A model generated the notes under the pieces. The model was given only the letters and a program-made list of their open reading frames with translations. It was not told the origin of the DNA and did not search any database. A stretch of DNA of 64,000 bases from Apostichopus japonicus (Eukaryota > Echinodermata > Holothuroidea > Aspidochirotida > Stichopodidae): positions 12,942,678 to 13,006,677 of the forward strand of contig NC_092579.1 of the NCBI RefSeq assembly GCF_037975245.1, written 5' to 3'. This document shows, piece after piece, positions 32,870-45,600 of this stretch. Positions within the stretch are counted from its first letter, which is position 1, and every line of letters begins with the position of its first letter. The translations under genes and the position numbers were made by a program.

Positions 32870-32955
32870 CTCTGATATGGTATAATTTTACTGGTATACT
32901 TGAATCCAATGTTCTTACATGATCACCTTTGATACATGATGCATGATGGATCAGC
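32870..32955 (-). CDS. Candidate orphan exon (86 nt)
   Basis: An acceptor (ggagcattgtttcag) and a strong donor (tcagag then gtaagttg) bound 86 nt, open in one frame for 28 codons (LIHHASCIKGDHVRTLDSSI...). It is on the same strand as, and 5 kb upstream of, the receptor-like gene. Joined directly to that gene's first coding exon it would add no open frame to the ATG, so it could be a 5' untranslated exon or belong to another transcript. Confidence 0.25.
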
Positions 32956-33390
32956 CTGAAACAATGCTCCAATTAAAATCACATTTGTTCGGTGCCGAAG
33001 GAACTTCAACAATAAAATGTTGTACTTTGTACTAGCCTGTGAAGGTTGTTTGCTGCAAATTTTATTATTGTGAAATATCCAAGTTGTTATCTCTAGCATA
33101 AGTGTTAGCGCAGTGGATAATAAACACGACGATGTCAGCTGGTGTGCAAAACGAAAGAAACGTGATTGTTTACTTACAGCTCCACGGAGTTAGTAACCTC
33201 CACAGGAATATGTTTACAGCTTTAAAATTACACAGTCTTTACCACACTGGAAGACAACAAATATGTACAAAGGCAGCAGACAAATCGAAATTGAAAGCCA
33301 TCTTTAAATGTCCACAAATATATCTTTCCCCTTTACTTGAACTTCCGCACAGTCTGCCATTTTGCATAGTTCAAATTAGAAGAAAGAACA
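32956..33390. other. Noncoding stretch
   Basis: A donor-like gctgtaagtaaa on the minus strand near 33175 suggests an exon edge but lacks a supported partner. Otherwise nothing recognised. Confidence 0.3.
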
Positions 33391-33970
33391 TGTAACCACG
33401 TGCACGAGTACTTAGTCGTGTACTAACACTAGTAGCCTATATGTTCCAACTAGGAATATAACCACCTGCAAGAGTACTTAGTCGTGTACTAACAATGGTA
33501 GCCTATATTCGCATACTAGGAGTATAAACACATGCACGATTATATAGTCGTGAACTAACACTAGTAGCATATATGTTCATAATAGGAGTATAACCACGTG
33601 CACGAGTAGGCCTAATTAGTCGTGTACTAACACTAGTAGCCTATATTCTCACTAGGAGTATAACCACGTGCACGATTATTTAGTCGTGTAGTAACACTAG
33701 TAGCTGTTTTCATAATAGGAGTATAACCACGTGCACGAGTACTTATAGTCGTGTACAGTAACACGGTAGGCATTTTCATACTAGTAGTATAACCACTTGC
33801 ACGATTATTCAGTCGTGTACACTAACACTAGTAGGCCTAGCGTATATTTTCATACTAGGAGTATAACCACGATTATTTAGTCGTGTACTAACACTAGTAG
33901 CCTATATTTTCATACTAGGAGTATAACCACGTGCACGAGTACTTAGTCGTGTACTAACACTAGTATAGCG
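33391..33970. repeat. ~65-bp minisatellite, 9 copies, CACGTG-bearing
   Basis: Units contain ataaccacgtgcacga, ttagtcgtgtactaacact, agtagcctatat and catactaggagt. Lengths vary from about 50 to 80 bp through small indels. Most units keep ccacgtgcacg, so the array is a cluster of E-box-like hexamers. Confidence 0.9.
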
Positions 33971-34937
33971 TATGATATCTATTCAAGCTTTCCAAAATGA
34001 GTACTCGAGTATGAGTACGGAACCAACATACAAGTCTATCATAAACAGAAATACAACCTGATCATAATTTATGCTCCTCGATATGACTTTCAATATTATA
34101 CATATTAGTTTTTTTTTTTTTGTGAAGGTGATAAGGGAACAGGCGCGATGCTGTCGACAACATAAAAGTCATGTTTTATGTAGGCCCTATAGGTTGTAAG
34201 TGCAGTTACGTATACTCTCAACGCCGCAACAAAAATTAAAAAAATTAAATGTTGTTAATGCTTTTGAGGCAAGGCCTTCTGTTGCTGTGGTCGCATTATT
34301 CAAAATAGTGTTGTTCGCATGTTCTTCTCAATAAACAATATAAAATAGTGCATTAAATAGCAGGAAGTTCGAGGTACATTAACCTCTTGATCAAACTTAA
34401 CCAACCGTGATACGAATGTTGGTTCCTCATTAAATTCAACATACTATTGAACAATCCTTATACAATTGAAAAGAGGAATAACCTTAATGTTTATCCCCTC
34501 ATGATTATATTGGAGTATTAATGAGAAGGTATGGTTCATTGTTTACACTGATAAAGGTTTCTCCCTATACGCTGATATACGAGTATCATCCACTGATATG
34601 AAAGGTGAGTGATCTTACCAGAAATGATAAACACGTCATTATACATATAGAAGCTATAACGAGATAAGCGACCTGTAATCTACAAGCTGCTTGGCGGCGC
34701 ATGTGTCTACATAGTTGATGATTATCTGTTTCTTTTCAAACGCGTATGTTTTAACAAATCATGTCTTATAGTATATCACTCCCGAGTAATGAACTTATAG
34801 ATAACAACACTACGCAAGAACTTTTGGGAACTCAGCTATAGTTGGCATTATTTATTCGCAATGGTTTAAGTGGTTTAACTGAGTTCTTTATTAGAATTCA
34901 TCAATTTTAATCTTTCGAGCCATATTACGCAAGAGCA
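33971..34937. other. Noncoding stretch
   Basis: AT-rich. No gene or clear repeat recognised. Confidence 0.5.
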
Positions 34938-35402
34938 TCCTGTAACTGCCGCTGTAACCATTGTGTCCGCACCTGTGGAATTTTAGCACCAGAACAAAAT
35001 CGTGAAGTTTCTCGTGGTTCAGAGTCTCTGCTTCCAGTGACTCTGTCCTGGCCTAATTCTTCCGTGCCGCCATCTTCTACAGGCTTTGCCATCAAGTATC
35101 CCGTCTTCCCCAGTTATTTTCGGGAAGTTTCTCAGACTGTTTCTGTTCCATTCTTTGACGGAATTTTCCACCAATTTTCATAGTTAAACCTGCCGCCTAC
35201 TTTCACCGGCGTTCCTGTATTTTCGGATCGTGTGGTTATATTGGAAGTTAGAAGATGGCGGCACAGAAGAATTAGGCCAGGACAGAGTCACTGGAAGCAG
35301 AGACTCTGAACCACGAGACACTTCACGGTTTTGTTTGATGCTAAAATTCCACAGGTGTGGATACAATGGTTATGGGCGGCAGGTGCAAGATATACTCTTG
35401 CA
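34938..35402. repeat. Inverted repeat (hairpin) with ~150-bp arms
   Basis: The left arm, about 34938-35085, contains cctgtggaattttagca, ctcgtggttcagagtctctg, cagtgactctgtcctggcc and gccgccatcttct. It is inverted at about 35250-35402 with few changes. The loop is about 160 bp. A direct repeat, ggatcgtgtggttatattgg, occurs at 35225 and again at 35498. Confidence 0.9.
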
Positions 35403-36707
35403 TGATAATATGGCCTTTTTTTCAGGTAATCATATTTACAGGTGATTATAATTTATTATTTTATGAAGTCCTTAATGACCCTGAATAGTGACAATTGTGG
35501 ATCGTGTGGTTATATTGGAAGTTAAATACCTCAACACTCATATACCTTCTGATATGATATAAAATATTGAAATATTGAAATATTGAAACCCTCTGTTCTT
35601 AACTTATAAACATGATTAATGTTGGCTATTTATCCCCAACTTTCCATAACTTTATCCATACTTTGCATGAAATTCTAAATTTTCATATTCTCAAGTATTT
35701 TTCTAAACATATATACATAATAATAAATTTGTTTGATTTGAAAAATTATTTTAACGAACAAAGTAGGCCTAAGCGACCGCTCAATATGTAAAGATGGGTT
35801 TGATTTTTGTCAATTTTAGTGCCATAACATCGTTACGGTGCGCATATGGCGGACACCAGTACCGTCACTCAGTAGTTCAAAGATTGCTAGAGGGGGCCCC
35901 CACCACCAAGCTGGCCAAGGCCTCCCACAAGCTTAATCCGGCCCTGCTTACCTCCCACCCCCCCCTTCCCCAACAAATCGCTGTCATACAAAGTATCGGA
36001 TGCGAGTACTCAGATCTGCCATAGTCCAACATACCGACAATGACAGCATAATTATATAAGCTGTGAAAGCCAGAAGCCTATCGTTTTACTGTGCTATGAC
36101 TTTTCTTTCATATATTCAAAATGAACATATACACAGTATCTACACTGAAACGAATAAAATCCGGTATCACAAGAACTTCAATATCGACAGAATTGAAGAA
36201 CCCACCATCCTCTCTAACAGGAAATAAACATTAATTGCGATAAAATAACGAAATATATTAAAAACCGAGCAAATGTGACTCGACTATGTTATATTTCTGT
36301 ATTTAGACTTGCACAAGTCTTCATTATCATGTGGTGTCAAGTAACGTTAAAACAAATCTCCCAAATGGAATAAGATAATGATATAATGTTCATCACAGTC
36401 ATCCATACCACATACGACGATGCTTGGATTTCTGGGTCTCCTTTAAGATGGATTTGTATTATCAAATTGGAGTAATTGATTCAAATTGCTTAGCTATAGG
36501 TCCCCCATATATATTAGCTCGATGCTTCACACCGATCTGCATAGTATATGTATTATCCAAACACAGTTGGAGGGTATCATCGGAGCAACCCGATTCATTG
36601 TTGCCTACTGAAGCAATTTAAAATACCGGCTTTCAGTAGTGACTATTGTACAATATATTAGCTTTCTATCTGGCAGATTGATCGCTTTTCAGTTATCATT
36701 CTCTTGT
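35403..36707. other. Noncoding, with a hAT-like end at 35946
   Basis: On the minus strand from 35946 the sequence reads cagggccggattaagcttgt and then a G-rich stretch, a typical hAT-like MITE end without a located partner. No gene recognised. Confidence 0.4.
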
Positions 36708-37225
36708 CTTTAAAGGCATTCAAGGCTCGCCCCAAACCGCGTGCCGCCCTCTGAGAAAAGTTAACTTTCCGTTGCTTGCAAGTGAAGTTTTCTTATTGTC
36801 GCTACAAAATGCAGACAGTAATGAAACGTGATACCTTGTTATCTTTTATCTGGACCTGAGATCAGGGAGTTCCATAACAACTCCCTGCTGAGATGTCCAT
36901 CGCTGCTATGTACACTGTGTTGTGGGTTTTGACCGTAGTTGCATGTATTGACTGTACACTAGTGTCTAATTACCGACGGTAGCAAGCTGTGTGTGTATTT
37001 TCTGGGATCGATGGTGGTGTCTAACACTTCTGTTACACCTCATTCGAAACTAGGTCAGATTACCGGCATCGGCCGTTTCATTGTGCGCGAGTCTTCACTC
37101 CCTTTAATGGATGATTTTAAGCAGAATTTTAGCTTGATATGTCAATGTCCGAGAGGAAAGAAAATATTCCAAGAAAAAGATATTTACATTCGAAATACAC
37201 TAAATCTCTAGAATGTTCCTTTAAG
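36708..37225 (+). mobile_element. TIR element carrying a signal-peptide-like ORF
   Basis: The ends ctttaaaggcattc and gaatgttcctttaag are imperfect inverted repeats. Inside, ATG 36893 opens 29 codons with a signal-peptide look (MSIAAMYTVLWVLTVVACID) ending in TAG. Shortly after, in another frame, comes SNTSVTPHSKLGQITGIG (from about 37023), faintly like the N-terminus of carboxyl/cholinesterases. A 7-bp stem hairpin gggagtt/aactccc lies just before the ATG. It could be a captured, broken gene 5' end. Confidence 0.35.
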
Positions 37226-37896
37226 ATTAAAATTGATGACCATAATTAAATCATCTGAGCAGGTTTAGATGAACGTGCTAATCTATTGTTTTGTGAATTG
37301 TAATTTAAACTAAACAAAATATCTTATTTCAAAATTCACATGAGCAACGGAGCACCCTTTGAATGACAGTCAACGCCATATGCAAAAAATTATGTAATAC
37401 ATCGCGAACATGACACAACAAGTCTTTTGTTTCCCTAATGAGGTGTGGCACCCTGACCTATATTGCATGTGTGTTAGACTAAGCACAGAAGAACAACATG
37501 TACTGCTAACAGTGTTGAATAACAAATCATTGCTAATTCGGTGCCTAAAGTCACATTTTAAAGCTTGTTCATAATCATACGCATGTGCCTGGTATTGATT
37601 GTGCAGTTGTATCGTATGATATTGAAGTACGCGTGGTCATTGCACTCATTTCGCACTCTCATGAAGTATGGTATATACTACAGTGTGCAAATGACTTTGG
37701 TAAAGCATGTCATCATTATGTGCACATATCGTAAGAAATATTGGTATATGAATGATGAGTGAAATGTTACAAAAGCATAATATTTGCTCTTGTATCAGAG
37801 TCGGAGATCTCGCCATTTCCATGCATTGAAGTATGATCTGCAATCTTATCAGCGCATATGAACTATTACTATACTCAAGTGTAAAGTGTTTCTTGA
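37226..37896. other. Noncoding stretch
   Basis: AT-rich flank of the satellite domain. No gene recognised. Confidence 0.45.
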
Positions 37897-38256
37897 TGTA
37901 TTCTTCGTCTTCTTTTTATTTTCCTTTTCTGTTTCTTTATCTTTTATTATTTGTTTTTCTCTTTCCTGTTTTCCTTTTCCTTTTCTTGTTCTTTCTCTTT
38001 TCCTTTTTCTGTTTTCGTGTTCTCCCTCTTTTTCCTAATTCCCTTTTTACAGCTATTTTTTCTATCCCTTTATCTTTATCTTTTTCTCTCTTGTTTTGTT
38101 TTCCCTTTTCTATTTTTGTTCTTTTCTTTTTCCTTTCTTGTTCTTGTTCTTTCTTTTTTCCTTTTTTTTTGTTTTTTTGTTGTCTTATCCTTCTTTTCAA
38201 TTTTTCTTTGCGTTTTCGTTTTCTTTTCTTTTTGCTTCTCTCTTTTGACAATGATT
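37897..38256. repeat. Pyrimidine tract (~360 bp)
   Basis: The plus strand is almost only T and C, with rare G and A and no fixed period. The complementary strand is almost pure purine. Open frames on both strands (Phe/Leu-rich, or Lys/Arg/Glu-rich) arise from this composition and are not genes. Confidence 0.9.
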
Positions 38257-38334
38257 TACTTTGTTATCTCCTTTTTTATGGCATATAACTGTCTCCTACA
38301 GGGTAAATTAATCTTACATGAGCTACTTTACCTT

Positions 38335-38770
38335 CAACAAAGTATAAATGGATTTATACAGCTTTCCTTGAACAAAACATGGCGATGCTTTCCTTTTTCC
38401 AATCGAAAATAAACGAGGTGCTTCCCTTGATCAGATGCAGCAATTCTCCTAATCACACAAGAAATATTAAATGGAATAAAATAGCTTCCTTTCCCTGAAC
38501 AAAGTACGACGATGCTTTTCGTTTTTCCAATCGAAAATAAGCACAGTGCATTTATACAACTTTCCTCCATAAGATGCAGCATTTCTCCTGATCAGACACG
38601 AAATATAAAATGGAATTAAATAGCTTCCTTTCCTTGGACGAAATATAACGATGCTTTTACTTTTTCCAATCGAAAATAACCGAAGTGGATTTTTACATCC
38701 TCTCCTGATTGAAACAACTGACATCCTTGCAAGATGTATTTCCTATCATTCGAAAATATAAAATGGACAT
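38335..38770. repeat. Divergent satellite monomers, left edge
   Basis: About three monomers related to the main array (ccaatcgaaaataa, cagatgcagcat, gaaatataaaatgga) but with many substitutions. They are isolated from the array by the 38771-39606 pyrimidine tract. Confidence 0.85.
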
Positions 38771-39606
38771 GTTTAGCTTTCTATTAGTTCTTGTTATCTT
38801 TTTCTACTCTTTTCTCCTTTTTCTTTTCTTTTTCTTTTTCATCTCACTTGTTCTTTTCTTTTCAAGTTTCCTTCTTCTTTTCATTTTTTTTCCTTTCTTT
38901 CGTTTTCATTTCCTTTTTATCTTATTTTCTTTCTTTTTTTCCCGTTTCCACTCGTTTTTCATTTTTTCTGTCTTTCCTTCAATCTCTCTGTTTCTATTTT
39001 TTCTCTCTCTTTACTTATTCTTTCCTTATCTCTTTTTCTTTTCCATTATATCTTTTGCTTTGTCTCTTACTTTTTCTACTTATCTTCTGTTTCCTCGTCT
39101 TTTTCTCTGTTTTTTTTCTAACCCTTTTAGTTACTCCTTTTTTGTCGTTCTGGCTTTATAATTTTTTTTCTTTTAATTTCCTTTTTCTTTTTCGTTATTC
39201 GTTCCTGTCTTTGGCTATCTTTTTTCTCTTTTCGTATTTCTTTCTTTCTTTTTTTTTCCATTTTTTCTCTTTTCATTGTTTCTTTTTTACTTTTTTACCT
39301 TTCTGTTTTTTTTTTCTTTTTCTCTTCTTTGCTCTTTTTTCCTTTTTTTTTCTTTATCATTTTCTTTTTCCTTTTCTCTTCTTTCTTTCTCCTTTTTCCT
39401 ATTTTTTTCTTTTTTTTTCTCTTGTTTTTATTTTTTTTCTTGTTTACTTTTTCTTTGTTCTGTGTTTTGTGTTTTTTTTTCTTTGTTTTTTTTCTTTATT
39501 TTTGTTTATTTTTTTTTCTTTTTCTTCTTTCTTTTTTACATCGTTTTGTTTATTTTCTTTTTTGTTCTTTGCTCTTTTTTCATTTCGCTATTTTTGTTTT
39601 TTTTTA
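38771..39606. repeat. Pyrimidine tract (~835 bp) inside the satellite
   Basis: Almost all T and C on the plus strand. It starts soon after a satellite aaatataaaatgga motif and stops just before another, so it seems to interrupt or replace monomers at a fixed point of the unit. Phe/Leu/Ser-rich open frames here are composition artefacts. Confidence 0.9.
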
Positions 39607-42600
39607 AATATAAAATGGATTTAAATAGCAGTTTCCTTTCCTTGAACAAATATGACGATTCCTTCTTCCAATCGAAAATAAAGGAAGTGGATTTCTACAG
39701 CTTCCCTTTATCAGATGCAGCATTTTTCCTGATTCCACACGAAATATAAAATGGATTTAAATAGCAGCTTACTTTCCTTGAAGGAGATATGGCGATGTTT
39801 TTCCTTTATACATTCGAAAATAGACGAACTCGATTTCTATAACTTTCCTTCATCAGATACAGCATTTCTCCTGATTCCACACGAAATATAAAATGGATTT
39901 AAATAGCAGCTTCCTTTCCTTGAAGGAGATATGGCGTTGCTTTTCCCTTTTCTAATCGAAAGTAGACGCACTCGATTTCTACAACTTCCGTTCATCATAT
40001 GCCGCATTTTTCCTGATTCCACACGAATTATAAAATTGATTTAAAGAGCAGCTTCCTTTCCTTGAAGGAGATATGGCGATCCTTTTCATTTTTCCAATCC
40101 AAAATAGACGAACTCGATTTCTACAACTTCCTTTCATCAGATGCAGCATTTTTCTTGATTTAAATAGAAGCTTCCTTTCCTTGAAGGAGATATGGAGATG
40201 TTTTTCCTTTTTCCAATCGAAAATAGACGAACTCGATTTCTACAACTTCTTTCATCAGATGCAGCATTTTGCAAAATGGATTTAAAGAGCAGCTTCCTTT
40301 CCTTGAAGGAGATATGGCGATGCTTTTCCTTTTTACAATCGAAAATAGACGCACTCGATTTCTACAACTTCCTTTCATCAGATGCAGCATTTTTCAAAAG
40401 GGATTTAAAGAGCAGCTTCCTTTCCTTGAAGGAGATATGGCGATGCTTTTCCTTTTTCCAATCGAAAATAGACGAAGTGGATTTCTATAACTTTCCTTCA
40501 TCAGATGCAGCATTTCTCCTGATTCCACACGAAATATGAAATGGGTGTAAATAGCAGCTTCGTTTCCTTGAAGGAGATATGGCGTTGCTTTTCCTTTTTC
40601 TAATCGAAAATAGACGCACTTGATTTCTACAACTTCCTTTCATCATATGCCGCATTTTTCCTGATTCCACACGAATTATAAAATGGATTTAAAGAGCAGC
40701 TTCCTTTCCTTGAAGGAGATATCGCGATCCTTTTCATTTTTCCAATACAAAATAGACGAACTCGATTTCTACAACTTCCTTTCATCAGATGCAGCATTTT
40801 TCTTGATTTAAATAGAAGCTTCCTTTCCTTGAAGGAGATATGGAGATGCTTTTCCTTTTTCCAATCGAAAATAGACGGACTCGATTTCTACAACTTCACT
40901 TCATCAGATGCAGTATTTCTCCTGATTTAACACGAATATAAAATGAATTTAAATAGCAGCTTCCTTTCCTTGAACAAAATATGACGATTACTTCTTCCAA
41001 TCGAAAATAAACGAAGTGGATTTCTACACTTTCCTTCCATCAGATGCAGCATTCTTCCTGATTCCACACGAAATATAAAATGGATTTAAATAGCAGCTTC
41101 CTTTCCTTGAACACGATATGACGATTTCTTTTTCCAATCGAAAATAAAGGAAGTGGGTTTCTACAGCTTCCCTTCATCATATGCAGCATTTTTCCTGATT
41201 CCACACGAAAAATAGAATGGATTTAAATAGCAGCTTCCTTTCCTTGAAGGAGATATGGCGATGCTTTTCCTTTTACCAATCGGAAATAGACGAACTAGAT
41301 TTCTACAACTTCCTTTGATCAGATGCAACATTTCTCCTGATTCCACACGAAATATAAAATGGATTTAAATAGCAGCTTCCTTTCCTTGAACAAAACATGA
41401 CGATTACTTTTTCCAATCGAAAATAAACGAAGTGGATTTCTACACTTTCCTTCCATCAGATGCAGCATTTTTCCTGATTCCACACGAAATATAAAATGGA
41501 TTTAAATAGCAGCTTCCTTTCCTTGAACACGATATGACGATTTCTTTTTCCAATCGAAAATAAAGGAAGTGGATTTCTACAGCTTCCCTTCATCATATGC
41601 AGCATTTTTCCTGATTCCACACGAAAAATAGAATGGATTTAAAGAGCAGCTTCCTTTCCTTGAAGGAGATATGGCGATGCTTTTCCTTTTACCAATCGGA
41701 AAGAGACGAACTCGATTTCTACAACTTCCTTTTATCAGATGCAGCATTTCTCCTCATTCCACGCGAAATATAAAATGGATTTAAATAGCAGCTTCCTTTC
41801 TTTGAAGGAGATATGGCGATGCTTTTCCTTTTACCAATCGGAAAGAGACGAACTCGATTTCTACAACTTCCTTTTATCAGATGCAGCATTTCTCCTCATT
41901 CCACGCGAAATATAAAATGGATTTAAATAGCAGCTTCCTTTCCTTGAAGGAGATATGGCGATGCTTTTCCTTTTACCAATCGGAAAGAGACGAACTTGAT
42001 TTCTACAACTTCCTTTTATCAGATGTAGCATTTTTCCTGATTCCACACGAAATATAAAATGGATTTAAAGAGCACCTTCCTTTCCTTGAAAAAAATATAA
42101 CGATTCCTTCTTCCAATCGAAAATAAAGGAAGTGGATTTCTACAGCTTCCCTTCATCATATGCAGCATTTTTCCTGATTCCACACGAAAAATAGAATGGA
42201 TTTAAAGAGCAGCTTCCTTTCCTTGAAGGAGATATGGCGATGCGTTTCCTTTTTCCAATCGAAAATAGACGAACTCGATTTCTACAACTTCCTTTTATCA
42301 GATGCAGCATTTCTCCTGATTCCACACGAAATATAAAATGGATTTAAATAGCAGCTTCCTTTCCTTGAAAGAGATATGGCGATGCTTTTCCTTTTACCAA
42401 TCGGAAATAGACGAACTTGATTTCTACAACTTCCTTTGATCAGATGCAACATTTCTCCTGATTCCACACGAAATATAAAATGGATTTAAATAGCAGCTTC
42501 CTTTCCTTGAACAAAACATGACGATTACTTTTTCCAATCGAAAATAAACGAAGTGGATTTCTACACTTTCCTTCCATCAGATGCAGCATTTCTTCTGATT

Positions 42601-45600
42601 CCACACGAAATGAAAAATGGATTTAAATATCAGCTTCCTTTCCTTGAACACGATATGACGATTTCTTTTTCCAATCGAAAATAAAGGAAGTGGATTTCTG
42701 CAGCTTCCCTTCATCATATGCAGCATTTTTCCTGATTCCACACGAAAAATAGAATGGATTTAAAGAGCAGCTTCCTTTCCTTGAAAGAGATATGGCGATG
42801 CTTTTCCTTTTACCAATCGGAAATAGACGAACTTGATTTCTACAACTTCCTTTGATCAGATGCAACATTTCTCCTGATTCCACACGAAATATAAAATGGA
42901 TTTAAATAGCAGCTTCCTTTCCTTGAACAAAACATGACGATTACTTTTTCCAATCGAAAATAAACGAAGTGGATTTCTACACTTTCCTTCCATCAGATGC
43001 AGCATTTCTTCTGATTCCACACGAAATGAAAAATGGATTTAAATATCAGCTTCCTTTCCTTGAACACGATATGACGATTTCTTTTTCCAATCGAAAATAA
43101 AGGAAGTGGATTTCTGCAGCTTCCCTTCATCATATGCAGCATTTTTCCTGATTCCACACGAAAAATAGAATGGATTTAAAGAGCAGCTTCCTTTCCTTGA
43201 AGGAGATATGGCGATGCGTTTCCTTTTTCCAATCGAAAATAGAAGAACTCGATTTCTACAACTTCCTTTTATCAGATGCAGCATTTCTCCTCATTCCACG
43301 CGAAATATAAAATGGATTTAAATAGCAGCTTCCTTTCTTTGAAGGAGATATGGCGATGCTTTTCCTTTTACCAATCGGAAAGAGACGAACTCGATTTCTA
43401 CAACTTCCTTTTATCAGATGCAGCATTTCTCCTCATTCCACGCGAAATATAAAATGGATTTAAATAGCAGCTTCCTTTCCTTGAAGGAGATATGGCGATG
43501 CTTTTCCTTTTACCAATCGGAAATAGACGAACTTGATTTCTACAACTTCCTTTTATCAGATGTAGCATTTTTCCTGATTCCACACGAAATATAAAATGGA
43601 TTTAAAGAGCACCTTCCTTTCCTTGAAAAAAATATAACGATTCCTTCTTCCAATCGAAAATAAAGGAAGTGGATTTCTACAGCTTCCCTTCATCATATGC
43701 AGCATTTTTCCTGATTCCACACGAAAAATAGAATGGATTTAAAGAGCAGCTTCCTTTCCTTGAAGGAGATATGGCGATGCGTTTCCTTTTTCCAATCGAA
43801 AATAGACGAACTCGATTTCTACAACTTCCTTTTATCAGATGCAGCATTTCTCCTCATTCCACGCGAAATATAAAATGGATTTAAATAGCAGCTTCCTTTC
43901 CTTGAAGGAGATATGGCGATGCTTTTCCTTTTACCAATCGGAAAGAGACGAACTTGATTTCTACAACTTCCTTTTATCAGATGTAGCATTTTTCCTGATT
44001 CCACACGAAATATAAAATGGATTTAAAGAGCACCTTCCTTTCCTTGAAAAAAATATAACGATTCCTTCTTCCAATCGAAAATAAAGGAAGTGGATTTCTA
44101 CAGCTTCCCTTCATCATATGCAGCATTTTTCCTGATTCCACACGAAAAATAGAATGGATTTAAAGAGCAGCTTCCTTTCCTTGAAGGAGATATGGCGATG
44201 CGTTTCCTTTTTCCAATCGAAAATAGACGAACTCGATTTCTACAACTTCCTTTTATCAGATGCAGCATTTCTCCTCATTCCACACGAAATATAAAATGGA
44301 TTTAAATAGCAGCTTCCTTTCCTTGAAAGAGATATGGCGATGCTTTTCCTTTTACCAATCGGAAATAGACGAACTTGATTTCTACAACTTCCTTTGATCA
44401 GATGCAACATTTCTCCTGATTCCACACGAAATATAAAATGGATTTAAATAGCAGCTTCCTTTCCTTGAACAAAACATGACGATTACTTTTTCCAATCGAA
44501 AATAAACGAAGTGGATTTCTACACTTTCCTTCCATCAGATGCAGCATTTCTTCTGATTCCACACGAAATGAAAAATGGATTTAAATATCAGCTTCCTTTC
44601 CTTGAACACGATATGACGATTTCTTTTTCCAATCGAAAATAAAGGAAGTGGATTTCTGCAGCTTCCCTTCATCATATGCAGCATTTTTCCTGATTCCACA
44701 CGAAAAATAGAATGGATTTAAAGAGCAGCTTCCTTTCCTTGAAGGAGATATGGCGATGCGTTTCCTTTTTCCAATCGAAAATAGAAGAACTCGATTTCTA
44801 CAACTTCCTTTTATCAGATGCAGCATTTCTCCTCATTCCACGCGAAATATAAAATGGATTTAAATAGCAGCTTCCTTTCTTTGAAGGAGATATGGCGATG
44901 CTTTTCCTTTTACCAATCGGAAAGAGACGAACTCGATTTCTACAACTTCCTTTTATCAGATGCAGCATTTCTCCTCATTCCACGCGAAATATAAAATGGA
45001 TTTAAATAGCAGCTTCCTTTCCTTGAAGGAGATATGGCGATGCTTTTCCTTTTACCAATCGGAAATAGACGAACTTGATTTCTACAACTTCCTTTTATCA
45101 GATGTAGCATTTTTCCTGATTCCACACGAAATATAAAATGGATTTAAAGAGCACCTTCCTTTCCTTGAAAAAAATATAACGATTCCTTCTTCCAATCGAA
45201 AATAAAGGAAGTGGATTTCTACAGCTTCCCTTCATCATATGCAGCATTTTTCCTGATTCCACACGAAAAATAGAATGGATTTAAAGAGCAGCTTCCTTTC
45301 CTTGAAGGAGATATGGCGATGCGTTTCCTTTTTCCAATCGAAAATAGACGAACTCGATTTCTACAACTTCCTTTTATCAGATGCAGCATTTCTCCTCATT
45401 CCACGCGAAATATAAAATGGATTTAAATAGCAGCTTCCTTTCCTTGAAGGAGATATGGCGATGCTTTTCCTTTTACCAATCGGAAATAGACGAACTTGAT
45501 TTCTACAACTTCCTTTGATCAAATGCAACATTTCTCCTGATTCCACACGAAATATAAAATGGATTTAAATAGCAGCTTCCTTTCCTTGAAGGAGATATGG

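Noticed and set aside
33391-33970. CRISPR-like alternation of repeats and spacers
   Set aside because: The whole unit repeats, there are no unique spacers of constant size, and the genome is eukaryotic.
37833-39749. Long Phe/Leu/Ser-rich open frames (up to about 277 codons) and a Lys/Arg/Glu-rich reverse frame
   Set aside because: They arise from pyrimidine-only DNA. They have no start context, splice sites or domain and appear in overlapping frames.
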